Positions 21,401 through 47,445 of a DNA stretch of 64,000 bases are shown here, in pieces. The notes beneath the pieces were generated by a model. It did not search any database. It saw only the letters and a list, made by a program, of their open reading frames with translations, and was not told where the DNA came from. Source of the DNA: Liolophura sinensis (lineage: Eukaryota > Mollusca > Polyplacophora > Chitonida > Chitonidae); assembly GCF_032854445.1 (NCBI RefSeq), contig NC_088295.1, forward strand, positions 1,304,501 through 1,368,500, written 5' to 3'. A program made the position numbers and the translations under genes. Every line of letters starts with the position of its first letter. Positions within the stretch are counted from its first letter, which is position 1.

Positions 21401-23055
21401 GGACTGTGCTATGCACGCAATACCTTTTGCTAAATCATGCCTGTTCAGGACTGTGTTATGCAAACCTTACCTTTTGCTAAACCATGCCTGTTCAGGACTG
21501 TGCATTGCACGCCATACCTTTTGCTAAACCATGCCTGTTCAGGACTGTGCATTGCACGCCATACCTTTTGCTAAACCATGCCTGTTCAGGACTGTGTTAT
21601 GCAAACTTCACCTTTTGCTAAACCATGCCTGTTCAGGACTGTGTTATGCACACCTTACCTTTTGCTAAACCATTTGCTAAACCATGCCTGTTCAGGACTG
21701 TGTTATGCACACCTTACCTTTTGCTAAACCATGCCTGTTCAGGACTGTGTTATGCACACCTTACCTTTTGCTAAAACATGCCTGTTCAGGACTGTGTTAT
21801 GCACACCTTACCTTTTGCTAAACCATGCCTGTTCAGGACTGTGCATTGCACGCCATACCTTTTGCTAAACCATGCCTGTTCAGGACTGTGTTATGCACAC
21901 CTTACCTTTTGCTAAACCATGCCTGTTCAGGACTGTGCTATGCACGCCTTACCTTTTGCTAAACCATGCCTGTTCAGGACTGTGCTATGCACGCAATACC
22001 TTTTGCTAAACCATGCCTGTTCAGGACTGTGTTATGCAAACTTCACCTTTTGCTAAACCATGCCTGTTCAGGACTGTGCTATGCACACCTTACCTTTTGC
22101 TAAACCATTTGCTAAACCATGCCTGTTCAGGACTGTGTTATGCACACCTTATCTTTTGCTAAACCATGCCTGTTCAGGACTGTGTTATGCACACCTTACC
22201 TTTTGCTAAACATGCCTGTTCAGGACTGTGTTATGCACACCTTACCTTTTGCTAAACCATGCCTGTTCAGGACTGTGTTATGCACACCTTACCCTTCACT
22301 AAACCATGCCTGTTCAGGACTGTGTTATGCACACCTTACCCTTCGCTAAACCATGCCTGTTCAGGACTGTGTTATGCACGCCTTACCTTTTGCTAAACCA
22401 TGCCTGTTCAGGACTGTGTTACGCACACCTTACCTTTTGCTAAACCATGCCTGTTCAGGACTGTGTTATGCACACCTTACCCTTCACTAAACCATGCCTG
22501 TTCAGGACTGTGTTATGCACACCTTACCCTTTGCTAAACCATGCCTGTTCAGGACTGTGTTATGCACACCTTACCCTTCGCTAAACCATGCCTGTTCAGG
22601 ACTGTGTTATGCACACCTTACCCTTCGCTAAACCATGCCTGTTCAGGACTGTTTTATGCACACCTTACCCTTCACTAAACCATGCCTGTTCAGGACTGTG
22701 TTATGCATGCCTTACCTTTTGCTAAACCAAGCCTGTTCAGGACTGTGTTATGCACGCCATACCTTTTGCTAAACCATGCCTGTTCAGGACTGTGTTATGC
22801 ACGCCATACCTTTTGCTAAAGCAAGCCTGTTCAGGACTGTGTTATGCACACCATATCTTTTGCTAAACCATGCCTGTTAAGGACTTTGTTAAGCACACCT
22901 TACCTTTTGGCTCCATCTTCTATTGTTTCGCCTGCCTGCACTTTGCCACCAAAGCCGTTCCATTTACCAGCCCCAAATCCTCTCTTCTTCAATCCCAGCA
23001 GGAGCCGTTCAGGCTCCTGGATAAATACCAGGGTGAGGAGTTTGTTTCTGACCAT
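15420..23055 (-). CDS. NUDT1: NUDT1/MTH1-type oxidised purine nucleoside triphosphatase, three exons
   Basis: Nudix hydrolases of this subfamily remove 8-oxo-dGTP and related oxidised purines from the nucleotide pool. Minus-strand exons are 23055-22904, 16731-16586 and 15619-15420 (152, 146 and 200 nt), giving 165 aa; human MTH1 is 156 aa. Recognisable segments are [18 protein letters not shown], then the Nudix box split by intron 1 ([10 protein letters not shown], then ELLEESGL), then [29 protein letters not shown], and [12 protein letters not shown] near the end. The REL..EE catalytic glutamates are intact. Phases agree (AAA AG|G GAG, and GAA G|AG ATG). The start ATG (23055-23053) is chosen because [13 protein letters not shown] aligns with the family's N-terminus. 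There is no stop just upstream in frame, so a longer N-terminus cannot be excluded. Intron 1 (6.2 kb) is almost entirely tandem arrays. Confidence 0.95.
15876..16085. repeat. 60-bp tandem array, about 3.5 copies, in NUDT1 intron 2
   Basis: The unit contains GTGGCTGCTGGGTTTCCATA, ACACAACTTCCCAATTGACC and ACAGTCTGTTAAAGGGAGAT followed by AATGCTACA. The copies are nearly identical. Confidence 0.85.
16384..16480. repeat. 18-bp tandem array, about 5 copies
   Basis: TTACAGCATGGTTACTGCC repeats with small indels, in NUDT1 intron 2 about 100 bp below exon 2. Confidence 0.8.
16870..20775. repeat. Tandem array, 53-bp unit, about 73 copies, in NUDT1 intron 1
   Basis: The unit contains CACCCTCACAGAAACCAAAG, ATATAACAAATACAGTCTAG and CATCCATATAATG. 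Two domains are visible. From 16870 to about 17840 the copies read AAACCAGAGGTATCAC. From about 17850 onward they read AAACCAAAGATATAAC or GACATAAC, with a shorter ATATAACACAGCC variant interspersed between 18390 and 20280. The 53-bp period is not a multiple of three. No exon relation is seen. Confidence 0.95.
20776..21101. other. Unique spacer between two arrays in NUDT1 intron 1
   Basis: About 325 bp of non-repetitive sequence between the 53-bp and 47-bp arrays. No exon is seen. Confidence 0.5.
21102..22903 (-). repeat. 47-bp tandem array carrying copies of the NUDT1 exon 1 splice donor, about 38 copies
   Basis: On the minus strand the exon ends GCCAAAAG followed by GTAAGGTGTGC. The array begins right there and repeats GCAAAAGGTAAGGTGTGCAT plus AACACAGTCCTGAACAGGCATGGTTTA. 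The copy next to the exon is the most different (AACAAAGTCCTTAACAGG). Each typical unit holds an intact AAAAG|GTAAGG donor-like site, though some copies have AAAAGGTATGG or GAAGGGTAAGG. The period is not divisible by three, and read-through from the exon meets TAA at once. Confidence 0.95.
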
Positions 23056-24108
23056 GATGAAACTGTCTACAACAAACAACCACTTTTTCAGTTCCCGCCA
23101 TCATCAGTTACTGGTTCAACTAACCTAAAAATTACAGGCAATCTTTTGCTCGATATCTTGTAACATTCAGTTTTCTTTTCCACAGACATATACCGTTAAT
23201 CAGACAGGTAGAGAAAAGACAGGGGCCTATGGAAGTCATTTTCTAATGTACCTACCATCACTCTTAGGAGGAAATTGAGTTTTTCTTTCAACTAAAATTG
23301 AGGTTATTTTTGTTTTGATTGGTGGTTTGAGGTACCGAATTTGAATATTTTGTTCTTCATCATCCCCTGAGTAACTACTGTTAAAGTAATGGCATCATGT
23401 GATTCTTATGCAGCCAATGATCTGTCAGAATTATGCACAATGCGGCCAGAATCCATCAAACATCACCACATAGATCAGTGATTTATATGTGTACATAACC
23501 ACAGCTTCCAGCCACTATTTGGCCCGGCAGAATAGCTCAACAATGGGTTCGGCTATTTCAAATCGGGTTAACACAAATATCGAACTTGATTTTAGGGTTA
23601 TTAAAAAAAGATGACACGGAGTAACAATATTTTTGAATGCAGCCGACACTTCTGAATTCTTCGTGTACATTACATTGTTTACCTCCATGATATTTGATGT
23701 GTCATACTTGGCAGGAGAATGTGCTAATGACATGTTCTACATGAGGTGAATCAATGTTAGTAGTAAAAAAAAAAAAAGAAATGAAGAGTTATCTCCCCAT
23801 GTTCTGTTTACACTTACACTTGATACAATACGCATTTTACATTTGTACAGGATTTAGTTCGATTGTAATGTAAGTTAAAACATAACTTATAATGTTTGTT
23901 TTTTTGGTTGTTTTTTTTTATATAAGTGTTCAAATGGTAAACTGTCAACAAGAAAAAAGTGAAAATACCTATAGACAGGTATAGTTATTCCATTACGGTG
24001 GTGGGTGGTTTATTCCGCGCACTCCCGTTTGGTAGCACTTAAATACATCACATGTTGAAATAATGCATAGGAAATATACCAATCTCTGATATATCAAATA
24101 TATATATA
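23056..24108. other. Region upstream of NUDT1; promoter or 5' exon region not resolved
   Basis: Single-copy sequence. It should hold the NUDT1 5'UTR and promoter if the gene starts at 23055, but no TATA box or other element can be called with confidence. Confidence 0.4.
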
Positions 24109-24531
24109 TTGAATATCAATCGAAGGTTATGGTTACAGTGTTATCCGTTAACTTATGTTCTTCCTCATTCTGATAACTGCTGTTCAGAATGGGGAAAATG
24201 TTCAAATAAAAATAGACAAAGGACAGTCAAGTTACAGAAAAGAGCTGTTTGTTTAGTTCTACAAGAAAGCATAAACACATCTGGAAGAACTTTACTTTCA
24301 AGACTACAATGAATGCACTTTATTAAAAGGGTAAACTACAAAATTCCCTGCATTGTCTATAAAGTATTACATAATCTCTGTTCAAACCATATCAAACAGC
24401 TTTTCCCTCCAAACAAACAGCTACACACTACTGTTCTCAGATCAACATTGTTATCTTATCATCAACATGATCTGGTAACAATGAGTGTTGGTGCAGGAGG
24501 CTTGTCTGTTTACTCTGCTCGCCCCGTCACA
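24109..24531 (+). pseudogene. Non-LTR retrotransposon (LINE) fragment, C-terminal part of reverse transcriptase ORF
   Basis: The frame contains LPHSDNCCSEWG, KLQKRAVCLVLQ, then after an in-frame TGA (24310-24312) MHFIKRVNYKI and VYKVLHNL. These match the conserved tail of CR1/L2/Jockey-like reverse transcriptases (LPHLDYC..WG, QKRA.R, LPF..R..YK, YKCLH). The TGA sits where the family has tryptophan, so it is a single-base nonsense change. No 5' part and no endonuclease is present. A dead, 5'-truncated copy. Confidence 0.8.
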
Positions 24532-24559
24532 TGATGTGAGGTATGGTATACATGTAAAC

Positions 24560-24832
24560 AAAAGCACATGCAGCGTGCACAAGGAACACCTTACAGTACA
24601 TCTCCCCTTTTATAGGTAAGAACAGTGTGCACAAGGAATACCTTACAGTACATCTCCCCTTTTATAGGTAAGAACAGCGTGCACAAGGAATACCTTACAG
24701 TACATCTCCCCTTTTATAGGTAAGACCAGTGTGCACAAGGAATACCTTACAGTACATCTCCCCTTTTATAGGTAAGAACAGTGTGCACAAGGAACACCTT
24801 ACAGTACATCTCCCCTTTTATAGGTAAGAACA
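24560..24832. repeat. Tandem array, about 54-bp unit, 5 copies
   Basis: The unit has GTGCACAAGGAATACCTTAC, AGTACATCTCCCCTTTTATA and GGTAAGAACA. On the minus strand every copy contains TATAAAAGG. It lies just beyond the 3' end of the minus-strand Ty3/gypsy element, so it may be amplified LTR promoter sequence; that is inference only. Confidence 0.85.
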
Positions 24833-25174
24833 ACAGAATAAACTAAAACTATGCACCAAACTGAACTTAAATGGTATGTCCATAATTCCAAAATGAAACA
24901 TCATTATGGTGAATTGCCTTTCATATAGATTGTTTGATTCTTTGAAATAATTTGAAGCACTATCAAATTTAAACTTATAAAATTGAACTTAAAAGGAATG
25001 TCCGTTTATCTGAAACAAAACATTATAAGGTGAAATGTCTTTCACACAGATTGTTAATGGCTTCCAAAGTCTCTCAATCATTTCAGTAAACAGATTTAAA
25101 CACTGAATAAAACAATAAAACAATATTAAAGTTTTCAACTGTCTCTGCTGAAAACTCAGTCCTAAGTTTTACGC

Positions 25175-25712
25175 TGGCAGTGCTGTTCCTGATGCTGGTG
25201 GTGCTGCTGCTGACGCGAGCGGTGCTGCTGCTGACGCGGGCGGTGCTGCTCCTTACGCTGGCAGTGCTGTTCCTGATGCTGGCGGTGCTGCTCCTGACGC
25301 GGGCGGTGCTGCTGCTGACGCGGGCGGTGCTGCTCCTTATGCTGGCAGTGCTGTTCCTGATGCTGGCGGTGCTGCTGCTGACGCGGGCGGTGCTGCTGCT
25401 GACGCTAGCGGTGCTGCTCCTTACGCTGGCAGTGCTGTTCCTGATGCTGGCGGTGCTGCTCCTGACGCGGGCGGTGCTGCTGCTGACGCGGGCGGTGCTG
25501 CTCCTGACGCTGGCGGTGCTGTTCCTGACGCTGGCGGTGCTGTTCCTGATGCTGGCGGTGCTGCTGCTGACGCGGGCGGTGCTGCTGCTGACGCGGGCGG
25601 TGCTGCTGCTGACGCTAGCGGTGCTGCTCCTTACGCTGGCAGTGCTGTTCCTGATGCTGGCGGTGCTGCTCCTGACGCTGGCGGTGCTGCTCCTGACGCT
25701 GGCGGTGCTGCC
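25175..25712 (-). repeat. 21-bp tandem array in the pol C-terminal tail, about 25 copies
   Basis: The unit is GCGGTGCTGCTCCTGACGCTG on the + strand, with CTGCTGAC and CTGTTCCTGATG variants. On the minus strand it continues the gypsy pol frame as ASGAAPP-like heptapeptides, a Pro/Ala/Ser-rich tail. The plus-strand ORF AVLLLTL is the antisense reading of the same 21-bp unit. Confidence 0.9.
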
Positions 25713-26445
25713 GACTCTTGTGGGGCACAGTGGGAAGGAAGTGGAATCAAGTGATGTCTGTTACACAGCACAGTGCCAGAAGTCCCAATGATGTATGACC
25801 TAGGGTTATCTCCTTTTTGAAATACTGTTCCTGTTCTGTCCACATCCCTCACCTGAACCGTTGTCCCAGGTGGAACAGGTGCAAGTGAGTGAGCACTCTG
25901 GTATCTGTCGAAGTATGATTTCTACTTCATTTGTTCCGTTTCTCACACATCGCTTGTGTTTCAACATTGTGCCAACATGGAGTCAGTTCTGTGTGAATGA
26001 CAGGTACTATACTGTGTGGCTTTTGTACCATGAGGAGCTGCGCTGGGGAGTATCCGCACGATAATGGAGTCAACCTGTAAGCTAGCAAAGATTTTGCTAT
26101 GTCAGATTCCTTCTTAAGGATGGTTTCGATGTTCAGAACTGCACGCTCCGCTTCTAGGTTTGACTGAGAGAATCTTGGACTTCATGTATTTTGCCGAAAT
26201 CCCCATTCTTTGGAAAACTGGTCGAATTCCGCACTATCATACTGAGGACTGCTGTCCAAACGAAGTTCTGCTGGTATACCTTGGCGTGAGAAGATACCTT
26301 TCAGAGCTATGATAACTTCTGTAGCTTTTGTAGTGTCTGTCATCACTGCTACCTCAACGTAGCGAGAGAAATAGTCCACTACAATCAAGTAGTCTTTGTT
26401 GCGCAAGAGACACAAATATGTGCCAACCATTTGCCTGGGTCACAT

Positions 26446-26615
26446 AGGTGCTAGAGAAGGCATCAATGGTTCTGCCCGGGGGGTTCTGCGTACTGCGCAT
26501 AGGTGCTGGAGAAGGCATCAATGGTTCTGCCCGGGGGTTTCTGCGTACTGTGCATAGGTGCTGGAGAAGGCATCAATGGTTCTGCCCGGGGGTTTCTGCG
26601 TACTGCCCATGTCTT
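26446..26615 (-). repeat. 55-bp tandem triplication inside the gypsy integrase region
   Basis: Three copies at 26448, 26503 and 26558 of GTGCTGGAGAAGGCATCAAT plus GGTTCTGCCCGGGGG and TTCTGCGTACTG. On the minus strand it repeats the AEPLMPSPAP coding segment that normally lies between the zinc-binding domain and catalytic core. The 55-bp period shifts frame at each copy. Confidence 0.85.
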
Positions 26616-27159
26616 GTACCAGATGGATTTTTCTGCTCTGTGTTGGCATTTTACGATTCCTTGGTGTCCTTCATGAAGCTTGTCAAGTATGTCCAGCCTC
26701 ATACTTGATGGTCTAAGTAATCTGGTTCCTTCAGGTAGGATTCCTTGGACGAGTGATATTTCACCTCTAGTCACCCAGTATGGCTTCAGAGAGTCTTTGA
26801 TCTGGTGTTTCTCCGGCCATCCTTCTAGAGTGTAGACTTTAATCTTCTTCCTGGGTTTCCTGGATCATTTGAAGTTTTGTGTCTGATATCAGTATAGCCT
26901 TGATTATGTTGTCTATGTATCCTTCCATTTGTACGCTACTGATTGTCGAAGTGTGGTCTGGGTTTCGGCTTTGGAGATGCAAAAGCACATCAGATATGTT
27001 CATTTCCTTTCTGGGAAGGTGGTTGATTGCCTTGAAATCAAAACCTCATCAAGCTCATTCAGTGACCCTGTATCTGTGGAGGAAGTTGATCTAGAGTGTG
27101 GTTTGTCAAAAGTGGCACCAGTGGTTTGTGGTCCGTTTCAGCTCTGATTGATTTCCTGT

Positions 27160-28090
27160 CAACCCAGGAGCCTCCTTCTCCATCTGTGCCTGTCTCATTT
27201 CTGTTGGTGTGATTATTAAGTCACTAGTCCTTTCACAGGCCCATGTCAACCCAGGAGCCTCCTTCTCCATCTGTGCCTGTCTCATTTCTGTTGGTGTGAT
27301 TATTAAGTCACTAGTCCTTTCACAGGCCCATGTCAACCCAGGAGCCTCCTTCTCCATCTGTGCCTGTCTCATTTCTGTTGGTGTGATTATTAAGTCTCTA
27401 GTCCTTTCACAGGCCCATGTCAACCCAGGAGCCTCCTTCTCCATCTGTGCCTGTCTCATTTCTGTTGGTGTGATTATTAAGTCTCTAGTCCTTTCACAGG
27501 CCCATGTCAACCCAGGAGCCTCCTTCTCCATCTGTGCCTGTCTCATTTCTGTTGGTGTGATTATTAAGTCTCTAGTCCTTTCACAGGCCCATGTCAACCC
27601 AGGAGCCTCCTTCTCCATCTGTGCCTGTCTCATTTCTGTTGGTGTGATTATTAAGTCTCTAGTCCTTTCACAGGCCCATGTCAACCCAGGAGCCTCCTTC
27701 TCCATCTGTGCCTGTCTCATTTCTGTTGGTGTGATTATTAAGTCTCTAGTCCTTTCACAGGCCCATGTCAACCCAGGAGCCTCCTTCTCCATCTGTGCCT
27801 GTCTCATTTCTGTTGGTGTGATTATTAAGTCACTAGTCCTTTCACAGGCCCATGTCAACCCAGGAGCCTCCTTCTCCATCTGTGCCTGTCTCATTTCTGT
27901 TGGTGTGATTATTAAGTCTCTAGTCCTTTCACAGGCCCATGTCAACCCAGGAGCCTCCTTCTCCATCTGTGCCTGTCTCATTTCTGTTGGTGTGATTATT
28001 AAGTCTCTAGTCCTTTCACAGGCCCATGTCAACCCAGGAGCCTCCTTCTCCATCTGTGCCTGTCTCATTTCTGTTGGTGTGAGTGAGCGT
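27160..28090 (-). repeat. 87-bp tandem array of gypsy RNase H coding sequence, about 10.5 copies
   Basis: The minus-strand unit codes 29 residues, PTEMRQAQMEKEAPGLTWAC plus ERTRDLIIT, the start of the RNase H domain. Copies are almost identical, differing mainly at one base (AAGTCACTAG versus AAGTCTCTAG, Ser/Arg). 87 is divisible by three, so both strands stay open (335 and 348 codons), but neither is a gene. After the last copy the RNase H continues in another frame (TDHKPLVPLL). Confidence 0.95.
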
Positions 28091-28552
28091 GACATGAACA
28101 TCCTGGACGCCACGTCTCGTCAGCCTGACTTTGTGACAGTATGCCACCAAAACCGTAAGATGAAGAAGATCTTTGTGTCCCTGTTTGTATCATACAGAGC
28201 CAACACTGCAGGATCTGGTAATATTCCATTCCCGTTGACCTTGTGCCCTAGGTAATCTAATTCTCTGACAATGAACTGACAATTGTCTTTGTTGAGGGTT
28301 ATATGAGCCTTCTCAAGACAATTCAGGACTGCTTCAAGTTTCTGGTCATGTTGTGCCCGCGAGTTTACGTGAACCACATCATCGATGCTGCCCTCAACTC
28401 CTTCCACACCTATCTACACCTGACTTGTACACTTCTGAAACTTTTCTGATCCAGAGTTGATTCCATATGACTGAATTGTTATCTATCCCATGGGGTAATA
28501 AAGGTTGTCAGTTGTCTGGATTCCTCCACCACTTTGATCTGCCAGAATCCCG

Positions 28553-28650
28553 AGAACTCCGCAGGTGGCTGGAAGACCTTCCCACGTACGGCCAGATATG
28601 AAGCCAGCATGAACTGAACTTGAACTCACAGCGACCAGATTTAAGTTTCA
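28553..28650 (-). mobile_element. SINE family 1 fragment
   Basis: CTTCCCACGTACGGCC...GAACTTGAACTCACAGCGACC matches the reverse complement of the middle of the SINE at 534-801, including the B-box region. It is inserted in the deleted RT portion of the gypsy element. Confidence 0.7.
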
Positions 28651-29046
28651 TACAAATATTGCATCACAGGTTGGGCAGTTCGCTCTTAAGTGAGGATAAC
28701 CAAGACACCTTTCTCAGACAAGGATTTATCCTTGATAACAATCACAATTTGGTCTCGAATAAACTGTTCTTTTAGAGCTCCTTATTTACAGTATTCTGCC
28801 AAACTGAATACCTCTGTGATGTAAGAATCTACAGGTTCTTCTGGTTTCTGATGTCTCAGCTGGAATTTAGTTCTTTCAAAGATCACATTCTTCTTTATCA
28901 TGAAATGACCCTCAAATTTCTGTTTTACTGCCTCATAATCAGACATTTCTTCATCTGTTAGCGAACTCAGGACATCTTCCGCTTCTTCTTCCATAGAATA
29001 AATCGACTCAGTTTGTTTATAAGACTGTTAGTGTACATGTCATTTC

Positions 29047-29337
29047 ACAGTCGAAAACTACATGTCCATTACTGCTATGCAGATAACACAACCACCATAT
29101 TGTTCTTGTACGTTCTCGGTAACCCACGTTACCTCGTGAGAAAATCATTTGGTTGCTCGCGGGTCCTTCCAGCGTGAAGAGCCTATGTTTCATGGGTTTG
29201 TTGTTGTTGACTTTGGAAGGACCCGAGAGCAACCAAATGATTTTCTCGCAACGTAAGGCGGCTTATCGAGAACTTGTGAGATCAACTGGACGGTCATGTT
29301 ATGTGCCTAGCAGCGATCGACATGTGGTTTTCAGCTC
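29047..29337. mobile_element. Fold-back (long inverted repeat) element
   Basis: The arms at about 29047-29163 and 29217-29337 are reverse complements of each other with modest divergence. Both contain GAGAAAATCATTTGGTTGCTC followed by a variant of GGGTCCTTCC near the loop. At the outer ends one arm has GAAAACTACATGTCCATTAC and the other ends CGACATGTGGTTTTC. The loop is about 50 bp. No coding capacity. This is likely a MITE or fold-back transposon. Confidence 0.75.
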
Positions 29338-29558
29338 TGTTGAAGATGAGATGAGATGAGATTTTCAGTCAAAACATGAGTAGGGATAGACATTTTTTAT
29401 CTGCCCCAACATCGATGTGTGACTGACAGCACATAAAACTGGTACGGTTATATGACAGGTAGCATTGTTGGCATCAGGGCGGCTATCCTTTTGGATGAAC
29501 AGACGGCCCGTCAGAGTTAGGATGGAATAGACAGAAAAGATTGGCGTGGTGTCAATAA

Positions 29559-29560
<2 letters not shown>

Positions 29561-29613
<53 letters not shown>
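29561..29613. repeat. (TA)n microsatellite
   Basis: About 26 TA dinucleotides, flanked on both sides by TCAATAATCT. Confidence 0.95.
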
Positions 29614-29615
<2 letters not shown>

Positions 29616-30144
29616 ATAATCTACTTACTGGTGTTTAGATGGATTCTGTCTAAACTGTTGGTATTTTCGACAAACTGCTGGCTGCGTGATACTCGCTGGA
29701 AACCATGAAGTAGAGATGAATGTAAAAGTGAAGTAGAAAATGCAATGTGACTGATACGAGGGCTGTCCTGTTATCGAGCGATGTTTGACAAGTAGTAGCC
29801 TATCATCTCGACGGTGTAATGTCGGTTAATGAGAAAATATCCAGCCAAATGAACCTCAAATTATGCCAGGTCTTCACAGAAATCGGCATACAAGCATAAT
29901 GCAAAACTGGCTTATGTTGCACTCTGTAAATCAACTCAAAACCCACCTTTGATGTAGCCCACGTGTGCGGCTTTTCTAAACCATTGGATCTTTCACAACC
30001 ATGTGTTTTCCCGCGTAATCACTGATGTCTTTTTTCTTCCTCCTTTTAGAAGAGTTACTGTCACGTTTAATTCGTGAAAAGGCGGTACTCTCTGTACGCC
30101 GGCGCAAGTTGCTGACTTCCGGTGATTTTTGGAAAAGTTGAAAG
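29614..30144 (+). promoter_or_regulatory. Upstream region of GPS1, presumed promoter and 5'UTR
   Basis: Single-copy sequence before the GPS1 start codon. It contains CTTTTCTAAACC and GCCGGCGCAAG but no clear TATA box. The promoter assignment rests on position only. Confidence 0.35.
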
Positions 30145-45821
<15,677 letters not shown>

Positions 45822-47445
45822 TGGCCAGGACGTTGGTTTCTGCCATCTCTGTGGATTCCATGTGGACTGTGATGTGGCAGAATAGTGCTTGCTGGGATTG
45901 TTACCCATAATTCTCTGGCTGCCCAAGACTCCTGCGTATAGGAACACATGACAGCATCATACCTGGCTCGTGTATGGGAACACATTAAGACGAGCAGATT
46001 GTGTCACTTACATGGTGTTCAGTGGAGATGGATGGATCACCCTGTCCATTAATTAGATGACAGAACTGTGATAACTTCTGTGACTCGTGTCTGATGCTCG
46101 GACAGTATAATGTGAAGCTACCTTACAAGAGCGAGCACCAACCACACATAGGGAGGCAGAAAGCTCAAAGCAGGGTGAACATGTGTATATTATTGTCTAA
46201 AATCTACTGGAGGTGTACCCCTGCTGTCATGTGATTGGTGGACTTGCAAAGTGGTCCTAACTTGGGAAGCTACCGCCCATGAGGTGAGAGGTGGCTCTCA
46301 CGGACTTTTGTTTGGACAGTGCTACAGGTGCAGTGATATTGAGCGCTACAGCTACCCAGTTCCTCCTCATATTCAGGGTTTATATCAATGTGTGCGTTTG
46401 TTCTATAGTACTCAACTCTCAGCATTAGCTTCAACATAACCCACAATCGCCCACTCCTAGCTTCCATTAAACAGCTCAGGTGTACACATGTAGCTACCCT
46501 TCCCATCCGACTGATATATATACGTCCTCAGTTTTATAATCTGGCAGTCTTTTATCTTTGAAGTTGCCAATCATCTTGATCTCATTGAGGTGTTTCTGGT
46601 ACAACCATTAAACCAGTTCTGCTGATGTTCCAGTAACGAACACAACTTTCAGCTCATTGGGGAAACACGTGGTTTTCCTTGTGTCCCTCTTTAGTCAGTT
46701 TTCACAGATGTTCTGATTGAGGTCATCTCCTCATGTATAATTAGAATCAAAAATAGTGAAACTTGCATCTTTGGAAAGATGTTCATAATGGTTGGCCCTC
46801 AACAACACCCAGTCAGACCCAGCAGATGTGAAAACCAGGCGTGGTTAGCGTTTTACATCATTGCAGGCAAATGTAGTGTGGACACAAGACCCATATCCAT
46901 TCCCTTGTGAAGAGGACCAGCCTTGAAAAACATTTTTTGGAACGTGAATCATTTTCAGTTATACCCTGATAGAAAAGATTGTTGAAGTGTAAAAAAAAAA
47001 AAGAGATAATTTGACTGTATTTTTGTAAATACATGTACAGGGGTGTTTTCAGTTAGGGTTTGGAATTGTTGAAAACCAGGGGAATAGAGCTGTGTAAAGT
47101 TGTGTAGTGTGGTGGGAGTCTGGTTCATGTCCTGTACTGTATATGTATCATTATGGTCTATACATTTGCTGAGTAGTACTAGCGTGCCCTTTTAACCTAG
47201 CTGGCCCGTGCACTTATTACCCAGGTAGTTGATGCTGACTTCTGCTGGCATGTCCAGATCAATAACCCAGCTCAATTTTAATAGATGGTGTGAAACTGTC
47301 AACTGCCTACGGCCAGCGTAGCTTTTGTATGTTACCATGTTTACCATGTCCTGCACGTGACCCGGTGTTCTACCAGCAGTTTTCATCACAGAATCCGGTT
47401 CTCTTCAAATTGTTTTGAAGTTAAAATAAATGATATATGGTTTAT
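45822..47445 (+). other. Probable GPS1 3'UTR with poly(A) signal
   Basis: Non-repetitive sequence after the TGA at 45819-45821. An AATAAA lies at 47425-47430, which would give a UTR of about 1.6 kb. No other gene is recognised. An earlier unseen poly(A) site is possible. Confidence 0.4.

Larger units (their letters stand above)
25170..28994 (-). pseudogene. Broken Ty3/gypsy LTR retrotransposon (gag and pol fragments)
   Basis: Pieces occur on the minus strand in the normal element order. A gag-like segment (28994-28785) includes KKNVIFERTKFQLRHQKPEE. The reverse transcriptase tail (about 28407-28215) has SIDDVVHV in the catalytic DD position and KAHITLNKDNCQF. RNase H start (28113-27160) is tandemly repeated. 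After a frame shift comes the RNase H core TDHKPLVPLL (about 27130). The integrase zinc-binding part has KLHEGHQGIVKCQHRA (about 26690). The integrase core (26430-26182) has VVDYFSRYVEV. The pol tail (about 25905-25740) has VPPGTTVQVRDVDRTGTVFQ. Protease and most of the RT are missing. The first catalytic aspartate of the integrase is Tyr in VGTYLCLL. Clear LTRs were not found. Inactive. Confidence 0.85.

Noticed and set aside
16870..22900. CRISPR-like repeat structure
   Set aside because: Units are directly adjacent with no unique spacers, and the sequence is a eukaryotic intron.
25180..25791. Leucine-rich 203-codon + strand ORF that looks like a membrane protein
   Set aside because: Antisense of the 21-bp array in the gypsy pol tail. 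The repeating AVLLLTL pattern is a by-product.
27106..28255. 335- and 348-codon ORFs on opposite strands
   Set aside because: Both come from the 87-bp array of gypsy RNase H code. Only the minus strand has retroelement meaning, and that is a decayed repeat, not a host gene.
29047..29337. Inverted repeat as the 5' LTR or primer site of the gypsy element
   Set aside because: The arms are inverted, not direct, and no LTR pair or primer-binding site was found.
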